A stretch of 59,692 bases of DNA, from NCBI GenBank assembly GCA_947039395.1, contig CAMQYS010000008.1, forward strand, positions 1 through 59,692, in the 5' to 3' direction. How positions within the stretch are numbered: position 1 is the first letter of the stretch; every line of letters begins with the position of its first letter. The notes under the pieces were generated by a model that was given only the letters and a program-made list of their open reading frames with translations, was not told where the DNA came from and did not search any database. This DNA comes from an uncultured Deferribacteraceae bacterium (lineage in GTDB: Bacteria; Chrysiogenota; Deferribacteres; Deferribacterales; Mucispirillaceae). The position numbers were made by a program, and so were the translations under genes. Positions 9,748 through 18,631 of this stretch are shown in pieces.

Positions 9748-10608
9748 CTATTCAAACAGTATCGTTGATTTATCATTGATAGCGTTAAATATAATTCCTT
9801 TAGCTTCATCTTGTTCAAGGTAGCCATCTTCCACAACAACTCTCTCTGTGTATTTTACAACTGCGTTTTTGATATCAACTTCCTCAATCTCTTTCGTTCC
9901 AAAATCGCCACCTCTAACAAGAAGTTTTTCACAGAATTCATTATCTATCATAGTCGATATAAAATCTTTAACCTCATACTCACTCAACATCTGTTTACCT
10001 TTAGGAGCAGATATATTTACTTCAAGTCTAAGTCCAGATAGTGAACTCATTAGCTCAATCTTTTTACCTTCCTCACTTGCAATAAAAGTTTCAAGATCTT
10101 CATATGTAGGAAACACTAACCTTGTTGATAATCGTTTATAGTAGTTCCATGCAAGGATTGTAGCTTCAATATCATTTTCAAAAAATGGCACTAATCTTAT
10201 TGATAGATCAGAAGAAAATTCATTAAAGAATTGTTTAAAACTTCCAACAGGAGATCCAGATGTTCCAGTCATTAATGCAGCAAACTGATAACGAGGTGAG
10301 AAGATACAGTAGTGTAGATCACCTAATAAACCGTTATCTCTATTGATAGGTTTGATTTCACCAGTCTCACTAAACCATATAGGTGCTGTTTTTCTCTCTT
10401 TAGCTAGAGTGATAAAATAGAACTCTTTATCATCAAGTACTATCTTTTCCATAACTTTCCATAAGTGATGCACGGTTGAGTGAAAGGTATCGTAATTTTT
10501 CTCTGCTTTCAATGATGTTTCAAAAGCATCTGTTATGCGTGCTATATAATTTTCATCATTTGTTTCTACTCTCAAAAACGATACTTTTACAGTTTTACCT
10601 AAATCCAT
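9748..10608 (-). CDS. Uncharacterised 286-residue protein
   Basis: I do not recognise this protein. The start is the ATG ending at 10608, with GGAG 6 bases upstream; a TTG four codons earlier overlaps that Shine-Dalgarno site and is unlikely. There is no signal peptide or membrane segment, so it should be cytoplasmic. The N-terminal half has strands with the motif FYFITLAKERKTAPIWF, then LLGDLHYCIFSPRYQFAALM (about residues 96-115), a middle helical part and an acidic C-terminus. It reads in the same direction as the broken DUF4304-like gene 26 bp downstream, and the two probably arrived together. Composition and setting fit an accessory or phage-defence gene, but that is guesswork. Confidence 0.65.
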   Translation of the reverse strand: MDLGKTVKVSFLRVETNDENYIARITDAFETSLKAEKNYDTFHSTVHHLWKVMEKIVLDDKEFYFITLAKERKTAPIWFSETGEIKPINRDNGLLGDLHYCIFSPRYQFAALMTGTSGSPVGSFKQFFNEFSSDLSIRLVPFFENDIEATILAWNYYKRLSTRLVFPTYEDLETFIASEEGKKIELMSSLSGLRLEVNISAPKGKQMLSEYEVKDFISTMIDNEFCEKLLVRGGDFGTKEIEEVDIKNAVVKYTERVVVEDGYLEQDEAKGIIFNAINDKSTILFE

Positions 10609-10723
10609 TTTCAACTCCAAAAAAATAGCTATACAACCGTTTAGTTGCTTTATTATTTTATTTCTAAATCTTTTTATACACTTTTTTACTTTTTTTTGCT
10701 AGATTATATATATAGAGGTTACG

Positions 10724-12001
10724 ATGATAAAAATTCACACTTCATTATTCACAATTTTTATACTTCTTTTTATTACAATCAATAGCGATGCATCAAATAG
10801 GAATACACCGATAACGGAAGCTGTAGCTCTAACTAAAAACTCTGTAGTAAATATTAGAACAGAAAAGATAGTTAATCAATCATATTCTCCATATACCGAT
10901 CCGATGGTGAATGATCTTTTCGGATTTTCAAGTAGTTATAAAACTCAAAGTTTAGGTTCAGGGGTTATTATAAGTGAAGATGGGGTAATTGTTACAAATA
11001 GCCATGTTATTGAGTCTGCATCGAAGATATTTGTTATTTTAGATAATAATCAGCAGTTAGAGGCATCAGTTATAGGTAGCGATCCTATTTTAGATATTGC
11101 AGTAATTAAGATTAAAAAACAGGTAGATGGTTTAAAACCTGCGAAACTTGGTAACAGTTCAGATATAATGCTAGGCGAGACTGTAATTGCAATCGGTAAT
11201 CCATACGGATTAAACTCTTCAGTTACAACAGGAGTTGTTTCTAATGTTAGACGAGTTCTTACGGATGATATCGGCTACGCAATATTTATTCAAGTTGATG
11301 CATCTATTAATCCTGGAAATTCTGGAGGTCCACTTATCAACCTTGATGGAGAGGTAATAGGTATTAATTCAGCAGTTTATCGAGCAGGACAAGGGATCGG
11401 TTTCTCATTACCTATTGATGTTGTGAAAACGATTTTACCAGAATTTGAAAGACAATCAAAAATGTCTAAGCGGTATACAGACTTCACAGTTAAAGAGAAG
11501 ATATCTATAAACCAGATTCCGTATCTAGAGATATCATCAGTAGATAGAAGTTTAGGTTCAAGCTATAAAGGTGTCAACATAGGAGATGAGATCGTTATGA
11601 TGAATCAAATACCTGTTAATAGTAAGAATGCTTATGAGTATATCCTTAAAACAGTGCAGATTGGAGATTCTATTGAAGTAGTTTTTGCTAAAGGTACAGA
11701 TGAAAATATTATCTTTACTAAATCAAATATTATAATTAGAGAGTATCCAGAAAATTTTGGTTTAACAAACTTTAAAAATAAGTACGGTATAACATTTTCT
11801 AGTAATAATAATAGTATTATTGTGTTAGATAATATAGATAATAAATATATAATGAAAGGAGATGTTCTAGTTGGTGTAAACGATGAAGAGATTTTATCAT
11901 TAGAAGAATTAAGCGATATATTAAATGATAATATCGGAGAGGTTATTATTCTCCATATCGCAAGAGCTAATAAACTATTCTCTCTACGCATTCAAACGTA
12001 G
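10724..12001 (+). CDS. Periplasmic serine protease, HtrA/DegP family
   Basis: Envelope quality-control protease that degrades or refolds misfolded periplasmic proteins. It encodes 425 residues with an N-terminal signal sequence (residues 1-24, ending NSDAS). The trypsin-like domain carries the triad H94 (TNSHVI), D124 (DPILDIAVIKI) and S200 (NPGNSGGPL), all intact. Two PDZ-like regions follow at about 255-340 and 345-425. The second contains DNIDNKYIMKGDVLVGVNDE, typical of a PDZ carboxylate loop. GAGG precedes the ATG. The gene stands alone and a 9-bp inverted repeat spans the stop codon. The family is certain. Whether it is DegP, DegQ or DegS type cannot be decided; two PDZ units argue against DegS. 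Confidence 0.93.
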   Translation: MIKIHTSLFTIFILLFITINSDASNRNTPITEAVALTKNSVVNIRTEKIVNQSYSPYTDPMVNDLFGFSSSYKTQSLGSGVIISEDGVIVTNSHVIESASKIFVILDNNQQLEASVIGSDPILDIAVIKIKKQVDGLKPAKLGNSSDIMLGETVIAIGNPYGLNSSVTTGVVSNVRRVLTDDIGYAIFIQVDASINPGNSGGPLINLDGEVIGINSAVYRAGQGIGFSLPIDVVKTILPEFERQSKMSKRYTDFTVKEKISINQIPYLEISSVDRSLGSSYKGVNIGDEIVMMNQIPVNSKNAYEYILKTVQIGDSIEVVFAKGTDENIIFTKSNIIIREYPENFGLTNFKNKYGITFSSNNNSIIVLDNIDNKYIMKGDVLVGVNDEEILSLEELSDILNDNIGEVIILHIARANKLFSLRIQT

Positions 12002-12005
12002 AGAG
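11980..12005 (+). other. 9-bp hairpin across the htrA stop codon
   Basis: CTCTCTACG (11980-11988) pairs perfectly with CGTAGAGAG (11997-12005), and the TAG stop (11999-12001) sits in the second arm. No T run follows, so it is not a standard terminator. It may protect the 3' end of the mRNA. Confidence 0.5.
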
Positions 12006-12094
12006 TGGTGTTAATGCTAAACTGTTGCAAACTTTTAATTATAATTTTAAAAATATTTTAGAAAGATGTTAGTTAATATTATATAGTAGTTCTT

Positions 12095-12597
12095 TTATTT
12101 ATCATGATTATTTTCTTTCTTTGTTTCTAATATTTTTAAGAGTTCGTCATCGAGGTTTGTTTCCTCTTTATCTATAGATTTTGATAAATCAGCAAACACT
12201 GTTGACAAACCCGCTAAGACTTTTTGTTTATAAGCGGTTTCGATTTCTAAAGAATTATCATACTTCGTGATATTATTTTTACTCATAAAACCTAATAAAC
12301 CATCTAATGTTTTCGATAAGTTTAGTGCTGATTCCTTTGAGACAGGATCAGATTGTAGAGAATTTTGTGTTATGCTATCACTAAGCACAGAAATATAATT
12401 GTGCTTGTCATTAAGGTTTCTGCCAAGTTCGTTGTAGCCATAAACACCAGCCATTACTGTGTCAAGATCTGTTGATTTAAGAACTCCAGTTTCTTCAAGA
12501 TGAGTTATTAATGCTGTCATTTCTATAGGCGTTGCATTACTTGGATTAATTTTATTAACATCAATTAATTGAGTAAACTCTTTTCCATTAGTAGATA
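12095..12597 (-). pseudogene. 5'-truncated gene fragment, function unknown
   Basis: An open frame on the minus strand runs from just after a TGA at 12598-12600 down to 12095. The first ATG lies only at 12520, giving 141 residues (MTALITHLEETGVL...), with no Shine-Dalgarno before it. About 26 codons upstream of that ATG still read as protein in the same frame (SLSTNGKEFTQLIDVNKINP), which suggests the true 5' end has been lost. The fragment is helical and acidic, rich in Asn, Ser and Lys, with no signal peptide or membrane segment and no family I recognise. A short protein could still be made from 12520. It lies downstream of rpsT beyond that gene's terminator. Confidence 0.5.
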
Positions 12598-12600
12598 GAG

Positions 12601-12963
12601 ATCACTACTTTTCGTAACGTATATTTACAAGCAATTAACATGCTGTTTGGTATATTGTTTTCAAAATAGATTATGGTGGTATGGATTAATATTATTACAA
12701 GCAGTAGATTAGCTTATCATAAAGTAGTGCTATTGTTTTGAGATATCTCTAACTTATCAAACATATATAGCCTGATTACTTATTAGGCAACTTTACATAA
12801 GTCGTTAATAATACTATCTTTTATAATTTTATTATTTGTGAGTAAATCTATCTATACTAAGTTTCGTAAAATAGGGAGTAGTTGTATCAAAATAAAGAGA
12901 GTAGAACCAACCATGAGATATGTATTAAGTAGAGTAGGTTGAATTAAGGATATATATATGCAT
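12601..12963. other. Gap with no gene seen
   Basis: The stretch between the truncated fragment and the rpsT terminator shows stop codons in all frames and no recognisable motif. A short GCCT/AGGC inverted repeat near 12769-12784 is too weak to call. Confidence 0.5.
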
Positions 12964-12997
12964 AAAAAAACCGTATCCACGATAAGTAGTTACGGTT
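12964..12997 (-). terminator. rpsT terminator
   Basis: Read on the minus strand, AACCGTA and TACGGTT arms (12991-12997 and 12969-12975) enclose a 15-base loop and are followed by seven T (complement of 12964-12970). It lies about 40 bases past the rpsT stop. Confidence 0.75.
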
Positions 12998-13037
12998 ATA
13001 TTTTTTAAATTTTATAACTTAAAGATTAGGTAAGGGA

Positions 13038-13316
13038 TTAGTTATTGCTACTTGCTTTCATAAAAGCATTACATTTTAGAGTTAATCTAGATACTTTTCT
13101 TGCAGCTTGGTTTCTATGAATTTTGCCTAAGCGAACAGTTTTGTTAATTGTGCTAACAGCTGCTTTTAATAAAGCTGGAAGATTAGGATCATTTGAAATA
13201 ATCGCTTTATCAACTTTTTTAACAGTTGTTTTCATAAATGATTTGTTAGATTTGTTTCTGATTTTACGTTTCTCTGATTGTCTAATTCTTTTTTTAGCTG
13301 ATAATGTATGTGCCAC
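13038..13316 (-). CDS. rpsT: 30S ribosomal protein S20
   Basis: Primary binding protein of the 16S rRNA in the small subunit. The GTG at 13314-13316 is the start. It gives MAHTLSAKKRIRQSEKRKIR, the expected S20 N-terminus, 92 residues in all, and an AGGTGGGG Shine-Dalgarno lies 6 bases upstream. Longer readings from upstream TTG or GTG codons would overlap that site. The protein is strongly basic and helical, with the family's C-terminal HRNQAARKVSRL segment. It is a single-gene unit with its own terminator. S20 often represses its own translation, and the non-ATG start fits that pattern but does not prove it here. Confidence 0.95.
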   Translation of the reverse strand: MAHTLSAKKRIRQSEKRKIRNKSNKSFMKTTVKKVDKAIISNDPNLPALLKAAVSTINKTVRLGKIHRNQAARKVSRLTLKCNAFMKASSNN

Positions 13317-13548
13317 TTGCAACCCCACCTAAGTTAATATTAATGTTAAGTGAAGAGTATACATTTCATTACTGTTTATGTCAATAAGATAATATAAAAA
13401 ATCTTTGCAATTTTTGTGTTACTGCTATATCATAATCTATAAATAACATGTTTTATTATTCATGTATTCTAGAGCTTGTTACTATTTGTTAGTTATTAAT
13501 ATTATTAAGAACGGTTATCTAAAATCTTTACTACGAGTTTAATCTATA

Positions 13549-14886
13549 ATGGCAGATAAGTTGAAGAAAATTATAAAAATTTTTAATTTCACATTTATAC
13601 CTATGTTTTTACGACAATTATATTTTACCAGTAAGTTTTTTTCTAGTAGAGGTTTATTAAATCATGCTGCATCAGGAGCATATTATTTTATAATGTCTAT
13701 TGTGCCTATCACATTGGTGCTATTCTATTTTTTAAATTTTTTTAATCTAGGTATTAATAATGTGTTAGAGAATATTGTAAGTATTTTATCACAGATAAAT
13801 CCTGCAATAAATAAATCCTTTTTTGAGAGTATAGGTCTTTTTAATCCACCACCGATAGGCACTGTTAGTATAATCAGCTTAATAGCTATTGTGTGGTCGT
13901 CTAAATATATATTATCTGGAATAAGAACAACGTTTAAAATTATATTTGATGACGGTGAGAAACATCGTTTTATAACAGATAGTTTAGTATCTCTTATAAC
14001 TATACCACTCATAATGTTACTAGCGTTTATAGCATTTATTTCAGAGATAATAGTCGATAAGTTATCATCTATATCTAATAAAGTGGGTGGTATTTTTGAT
14101 AATGTTGTTTTTCATAAAATAAAATCAACATTTATGGATAGTTCATTTATGGATAGTTTGTTTGATAAGTTAAATCTTATAGGAGATATATCATTTTTCG
14201 CTAATATATTTTTTATGTTTATCTTGTCATATATGCTTTATAAGTATCTTCCAATTATCAAGGTTAATAGATCAGATGTTTTATATGGTTCGATATTATT
14301 TACAATACTTATAACATTTTTGAACAAAGTTTTAGTTAAAGTTATCCATGTGGCAACGTATTATTTAGTTTATGGTATAATAAGTTCAGTTATAGTAATG
14401 CTTTTCTGGATGCATCTATTTTTTATATTTCTATATTTTTCAGCACAGTTTATATATGTTAGAAATAGATATAAATATCTTGAAATAATTGAATACTTTC
14501 TTGTTATAAAGAAAGGTAACGGTTCATTTGTGAACAATCTTTTATTTAAAAATATATATCTTACGATTTCAGATAAGGCAACTACGATTTTAAAAGGTGA
14601 GCAGATATTTTTAAAAGGCGATGATGCAGAGTATATGTATGTTATTTTAGATGGCGTTGTAGAGTTAAATATTGATGGTAAAAAAGCTGAATTATCAAAA
14701 GATGATTTTTTTGGAGAGGTAGCAGTTTTAGATAAAGACCGATACAATTACGATGCTTATTCTTTAACAGATTGCAAAGTATTTAAGATTGATCTTCCAT
14801 TTTATAATAATCTGCTATATCTTAATAAAGATTTTTCAAAGATAATTTTAGAATCGTTACTATTAAAAATGTCATTTGCTAAATAG
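13549..14886 (+). CDS. YihY/BrkB membrane protein fused to a cyclic-nucleotide-binding-like domain
   Basis: Residues 1 to about 310 form the YihY/BrkB (formerly RNase BN) fold. The N-terminal GLLNHAASGAYYFIMSIVP motif lies near residues 36-54, followed by six hydrophobic helices, the family's SKYILSGIRTTFKIIFDD loop and a FWMHLFFIFLYFSAQFIY helix. Residues about 340-440 are a CAP-effector-type beta-roll (ILKGEQIFLKGDDAEYMYVI, then DFFGEVAVLDKDR). The phosphate-binding cassette keeps FGE and an Arg, but the RSA motif reads RYNYDA, so ligand binding may be altered or lost. No Shine-Dalgarno is obvious. The YihY part has no proven catalytic role; the sensor domain suggests regulation of a transport activity. 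Both domains are clear. Confidence 0.88.
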   Translation: MADKLKKIIKIFNFTFIPMFLRQLYFTSKFFSSRGLLNHAASGAYYFIMSIVPITLVLFYFLNFFNLGINNVLENIVSILSQINPAINKSFFESIGLFNPPPIGTVSIISLIAIVWSSKYILSGIRTTFKIIFDDGEKHRFITDSLVSLITIPLIMLLAFIAFISEIIVDKLSSISNKVGGIFDNVVFHKIKSTFMDSSFMDSLFDKLNLIGDISFFANIFFMFILSYMLYKYLPIIKVNRSDVLYGSILFTILITFLNKVLVKVIHVATYYLVYGIISSVIVMLFWMHLFFIFLYFSAQFIYVRNRYKYLEIIEYFLVIKKGNGSFVNNLLFKNIYLTISDKATTILKGEQIFLKGDDAEYMYVILDGVVELNIDGKKAELSKDDFFGEVAVLDKDRYNYDAYSLTDCKVFKIDLPFYNNLLYLNKDFSKIILESLLLKMSFAK

Positions 14887-14918
14887 TTAGAAATATATTC
14901 GTTTTGTAGGTTTAACTA

Positions 14919-14946
14919 TTGTTATGTGTTGTAATTATGTTATAAT
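14919..14946 (+). promoter_or_regulatory. Candidate sigma-70 promoter for pfkA
   Basis: TTGTTA (14919-14924) and TATAAT (14941-14946) are separated by 16 bases, and the -10 ends 48 bases before the pfkA start codon. Confidence 0.5.
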
Positions 14947-14994
14947 ATAGAGTTACTATTTTTCTATAAATTACTGTGTTTAAGGAGGATTATA

Positions 14995-15954
14995 GTGAAA
15001 AAAATCGGGGTAATGACAAGTGGTGGAGATAGTCCTGGAATGAATGCGGCTATCAGAGCTGTTGTACGTAGTGGTTTATATAATAATTTAGAAGTATATG
15101 GTATAGAATCAGGATATTCAGGTATGATTGATGGCAGGATCAACCTATTAACACATAGTGATGTATCTAATATTTTAAGTCGTGGTGGCACGATACTGCG
15201 AAGTGCAAGAAGTATGGAGTTTAAAACAGAGGGTGGTCAAGCTAAAGCTGTTCAAAACTTAAAAGATAGTGGAATAGAAGGGTTAGTGGTTATCGGTGGA
15301 GATGGTTCATTAACAGGAGCAAAACTTCTTCAAGATAAATATGGCATTAAATGCATGGGTATTCCAGGCTCTATAGATAACGATCTATATGGAACAGATT
15401 TATCATTAGGGGTTGATACAGCATTAAATGTGATAACAAACTCTATAGATATGATAAATAATACTGCATCATCACATGGCAGAACATTTATTATCGAGGT
15501 TATGGGACGCAATTGTGGTTATTTAGCGGTAGTTGCAGGAATAGTTACAGGTGCAGACGCTGTTATTATTCCAGAAGTACCTCATAATATTGATGAAATC
15601 GGTCAGATGTTTATTAATAGGTATAAAGAAGGTAAGACAAGAAATATATTAATTCTTTCAGAAGGCGCAGGTAAAGCAGAAGATTTTGCAATGAAGTTAG
15701 CAGAATGTGGAGATTTTGATGCAAGGATCACTGTTTTAGGACATATTCAACGTGGTGGCACTCCAACAGCTACTGATAGAATGTTAGGTTCACAGATGGG
15801 TATAGCTGCTGTTGAGGCACTTATTGAAGGTAAATCAGGTATGATGACAGGGTTTAAAAATAATACTATCGTATTAGTTGATTTTGATGAAGTGTTTAGT
15901 AATAAAGTTACTGTTAATGACTCTATATGTAGACTTATGAACAAATTAATATAA
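14995..15954 (+). CDS. pfkA: 6-phosphofructokinase (ATP type)
   Basis: Committing step of glycolysis: fructose 6-phosphate plus ATP to fructose 1,6-bisphosphate. It encodes 319 residues, the standard length of the bacterial ATP-dependent enzyme. GTG start at 14995 with a perfect AAGGAGG 6 bases upstream. Motifs in order are GVMTSGGDSPGMNAAIR at residues 4-20, VIGGDGSLTGA near 99-109, PGSIDNDL near 122-129 (catalytic Asp) and EVMGRNCGYLA near 167-177. GHIQRGG follows near 248. The GGDGS glycine favours ATP over pyrophosphate as donor. It appears monocistronic, with a candidate promoter just upstream. Confidence 0.96.
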   Translation: MKKIGVMTSGGDSPGMNAAIRAVVRSGLYNNLEVYGIESGYSGMIDGRINLLTHSDVSNILSRGGTILRSARSMEFKTEGGQAKAVQNLKDSGIEGLVVIGGDGSLTGAKLLQDKYGIKCMGIPGSIDNDLYGTDLSLGVDTALNVITNSIDMINNTASSHGRTFIIEVMGRNCGYLAVVAGIVTGADAVIIPEVPHNIDEIGQMFINRYKEGKTRNILILSEGAGKAEDFAMKLAECGDFDARITVLGHIQRGGTPTATDRMLGSQMGIAAVEALIEGKSGMMTGFKNNTIVLVDFDEVFSNKVTVNDSICRLMNKLI

Positions 15955-16099
15955 GTAATACCTATATAAGTAATTTGGTTGAATAGTAGAAAGTACGATA
16001 CATTTGTAAGACGTATAAATATCTATATTATGTTTATTATATTAGAAAGAGCTTGACTAGTTTATAAATTGATGATAGTCTGCATACTCTTGATTTTAC

Positions 16100-16174
16100 G
16101 GGCTAATAGCTCAGCTTGGTTAGAGCAACCGGCTCATAACCGGTAGGTCCTAGGTTCAAGTCCTAGTTGGCCCA
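16100..16174 (+). tRNA. tRNA with CAU anticodon (Met, or Ile2 if lysidine-modified)
   Basis: Acceptor arms GGGCTAA (16100-16106) and TTGGCCC (16167-16173), D-arm containing AGCTCAGCTTGGTTAGAGC, and anticodon stem ACCGG/CCGGT around loop CTCATAA give anticodon CAT. T-arm CTAGGTTCAAGTCCTAG follows, then A174 as discriminator. CCA is not encoded. First acceptor pair is G-C, so it is not the initiator type. Elongator Met and Ile2 cannot be separated by eye. Confidence 0.92.
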
Positions 16175-16216
16175 TAATTATCTTTTTATTTTAGTTATTT
16201 CTTTTCATGAGAGTGT

Positions 16217-17326
16217 ATGATTGTAAAAATTGATGATATTGCAAAATTTATTGAAAGAGAGTTTGCTGATATTCATAAGCAATCCAGATGGGATAACTCT
16301 GGATTACAAATTTATTTAGGCGACGAAATTAAAGTGTCTAGGCTACTACTTAGTCTAGATATTACTGAAGATGTTATTGAAGAAGCGATACACACTGGGT
16401 GCGAGTTAATATTAACTCATCACCCTCTTTTTTTCCCAAAAATCTCCAATATAGATATAAATACTGCAATTGGCAGAAAGATTATTCTAGCGATAAAGAA
16501 CAATATATCTATCCTTTCTTATCACACAAATATAGATGTAGCTGATGATTGTATAAATAGTTGTATCGCTTATAAATTATCTGCTAAAGTTATTAATAAA
16601 CCGCTTACTATTGAAGGCGAAGTTGAAAGATATAAATTCTCTGTAAGCACTCCAGTTAATTCATCAGATGAAGTTTTCAAAGCTGTAACTAAAGCTAACA
16701 GAAGTAAAGTCGGAAACTATAATAATGTTGCATCATTAACTAAGATTACAGGTAGGTTTACTCCTGATGAGAGATCAAACCCAACTATAGGCAAAGCTTT
16801 ACAGCCTGAAGAAGTTGAAGAGATTAGGTTAGAGTGTATAGTTGATAAAAGATATATGAGTGACGTTATAAAAGCTGTAAAGATATCTCATCCGTATGAA
16901 GAGCCAGTATACGATTTTATAAAGTTAGAAAGTGGTAGTAGTTACGGTTTTGGCTTGATTGCACAGTTAGATCAAAATTACTCATTGAAAGAGTTTATTA
17001 ATCTTTTAAAAGATAAGTTACATATAAAGAATATTAGTAGCAATATGATAGATCTTGAACCGTTTAGCAAAATAGCTATATCATCAGGTTCTTCAGCATC
17101 AAGTTGGAAAGAGTGTCTTAAAAATGGTGTAAAAGTTCTCTTAACAGGGGATCTCAAACATCATGATGCTATTGATGCAAGAGAGGCTGGTGTCTGTATT
17201 ATTGATATAACTCATCAATACTCTGAATCAATCTATCTAGATAGGTTGGCAGAAGTATTAAGAGATAAATTTAAAGTAGATGTTTTAATAAAAAGTGAAA
17301 TAGAATCAATTATTTCATGGAGGTAA
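16217..17326 (+). CDS. Nif3-like dinuclear metal-centre protein (DUF34)
   Basis: A widely conserved protein that binds two metal ions; proposed roles include metal-dependent hydrolysis (GTP cyclohydrolase 1 type 2 annotation), but the function is not settled. It encodes 369 residues, the long form with a PII/CutA-like insert at about 130-235 (SHPYEEPVYDF). Metal ligands visible are H68 and H69 (LTHHPLFF), the YHTNIDVADD motif near residues 98-107, and C-terminal GDLKHHDAIDAREAG and THQYSE motifs. The ATG at 16217 has weak upstream pairing (GAGAGTG). It is followed 6 bp on by the zinc-ribbon gene and then by RNase HI, an arrangement often seen in bacteria. Confidence 0.93.
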   Translation: MIVKIDDIAKFIEREFADIHKQSRWDNSGLQIYLGDEIKVSRLLLSLDITEDVIEEAIHTGCELILTHHPLFFPKISNIDINTAIGRKIILAIKNNISILSYHTNIDVADDCINSCIAYKLSAKVINKPLTIEGEVERYKFSVSTPVNSSDEVFKAVTKANRSKVGNYNNVASLTKITGRFTPDERSNPTIGKALQPEEVEEIRLECIVDKRYMSDVIKAVKISHPYEEPVYDFIKLESGSSYGFGLIAQLDQNYSLKEFINLLKDKLHIKNISSNMIDLEPFSKIAISSGSSASSWKECLKNGVKVLLTGDLKHHDAIDAREAGVCIIDITHQYSESIYLDRLAEVLRDKFKVDVLIKSEIESIISWR

Positions 17327-17332
17327 AAGAAA

Positions 17333-18058
17333 ATGCAGGAAGTAATAACTCATCTTGTAAAACTTCAATCAATGGATAGTAGAATTGCAGAAATTAATTC
17401 AGTAGTAAGTAACACTCCATCACAGATGCAAGCTATTAAGGATCGGTTGGATAAAGCGATAAGTGGTCATAAAGCTATTGGATCTGCTTTAGAAACAAAT
17501 AAGAAAGAGTATTTACAGTTAGAAAAAGAGCTTAATGAAAGAAAAGAGTTGTTTGCTAACTCTCAGAAAAAATTGATGACTGTGCAGAATAACAAAGAGT
17601 ATCAATCTGTTCTTCGTGAACAAGATAACTTAAAAAAAACAATTGATGATAACGATAAAGTATTAAAAGAAATGTTGTCAGCTAATTATGGTTATGAGTC
17701 GGAGTTAGCATCAATCACAGAGTTAAAAGATAGTCTTGAGTTAGAGTTAAGCGGTGTAACTTCTGAGAAAAGAGAAGAAGATAAAGAGTTACACACAGAG
17801 CTTGAACTGCTAGTTAAAGAGAGAGAAGAGCAGGCAACAAAGATTAGCAAAGTTCAACTATCTAAGTATGATAGAATAAGAGGATACAGAAAAAATATCG
17901 CTGTTGCTAAAGTTAAAGATGAAGTGTGTAACGGTTGTTATATGCATTTGCCTCCTCAACTATATGTAGAGGTTAAAAAAGATACACCAACTATATATTC
18001 TTGTCCGTATTGCCAAAGAATTTTATATTATCAAGAAGAAGAAAGTACGGCAGAATAG
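17333..18058 (+). CDS. Coiled-coil protein with C4 zinc ribbon (zf-RING_7 family)
   Basis: This encodes 241 residues. Residues about 5-180 are a long antiparallel coiled coil (Glu/Lys/Leu heptads, including the family's KKLMTVQNNKEYQSVLRE near residues 79-96). The C-terminus carries a zinc ribbon with cysteines C199, C202, C224 and C227 in CNGC and CPYC pairs. Proteins of this family are usually encoded next to Nif3-like genes, as here, and their role is poorly known; nucleic-acid binding has been suggested. An AGGTAAAAGAA stretch overlapping the Nif3 stop may serve as Shine-Dalgarno. It is translationally linked to RNase HI downstream, whose ATG begins 2 bases after this gene's stop. Confidence 0.92.
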   Translation: MQEVITHLVKLQSMDSRIAEINSVVSNTPSQMQAIKDRLDKAISGHKAIGSALETNKKEYLQLEKELNERKELFANSQKKLMTVQNNKEYQSVLREQDNLKKTIDDNDKVLKEMLSANYGYESELASITELKDSLELELSGVTSEKREEDKELHTELELLVKEREEQATKISKVQLSKYDRIRGYRKNIAVAKVKDEVCNGCYMHLPPQLYVEVKKDTPTIYSCPYCQRILYYQEEESTAE

Positions 18059-18060
18059 AT

Positions 18061-18468
18061 ATGCGATATAAAGTTTTTTCAGATGGTGGATCAAGAGGAA
18101 ATCCTGGGTTATCGGGATGTGGATATATTGTATATGACAATCAAGATAATATCGTGAAAGAAAGTGCATTTCCGATCGGTATATCTACTAACAATATAGC
18201 TGAATACACAGCCGTACTTGAGGCAGCTAAATATCTTGATAGTAATCATAAACCATTTGAAGCAGATTTTTTTCTTGATTCGGAATTAATAGTTAAGCAA
18301 GTCAATGGAGAGTATCGAGTAAAAGATAGTAAGCTTAAAATCTTATTTTTAGAGCTAACTAAGATTTTATCTTCTGCTAATTATACATTTACTCATGTAA
18401 GAAGAGAGAAGAATACGGTTGCAGATAGATTATCAAATATCGGTTGTGACATGAACGAGACTACCTAA
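18061..18468 (+). CDS. Ribonuclease HI family protein
   Basis: Cleaves the RNA strand of RNA-DNA hybrids, such as primers or R-loops. The start ATG at 18061 gives MRYKVFSDGGSRGNPG, the correct family N-terminus. The open frame extends upstream into the zinc-ribbon gene, but that part is spurious. It encodes 135 residues with all four metal-binding acids: D8 (SDGGSRGNPG), E48 (IAEYTAVLEA), D73 (FLDSELIVKQ) and D122 (VADRLSN). This is the short form without the basic protrusion of the Escherichia coli enzyme, like the RNase HI-like proteins commonly found beside the zf-RING_7 gene. There is no separate Shine-Dalgarno, and the 2-base gap to the previous stop implies translational coupling. Confidence 0.92.
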   Translation: MRYKVFSDGGSRGNPGLSGCGYIVYDNQDNIVKESAFPIGISTNNIAEYTAVLEAAKYLDSNHKPFEADFFLDSELIVKQVNGEYRVKDSKLKILFLELTKILSSANYTFTHVRREKNTVADRLSNIGCDMNETT

Positions 18469-18631
18469 GAAAGTATTATTTAGTTGGTATTTAGTATCTG
18501 TTATGATATGAATTAAAATATCTCATAAAGTGTTGCTAATTACATATAGTTGACAGTTATTGTTTATTTATACCTTATAATGTATTATAATCAGATTTAG
18601 TAATAGATTTTAGAGTAGGTGGTGAGTAGTT

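Noticed and set aside
17333-18058. Zinc-ribbon coiled-coil gene as a novel system with Nif3 and RNase HI
   Set aside because: This gene order is common in bacteria and so is not new.
18550-18581. TTGACA and TATAAT before the TPR lipoprotein as a promoter
   Set aside because: The hexamers are good but 20 bases apart, beyond the usual 16-18 spacing; kept out of the feature list.
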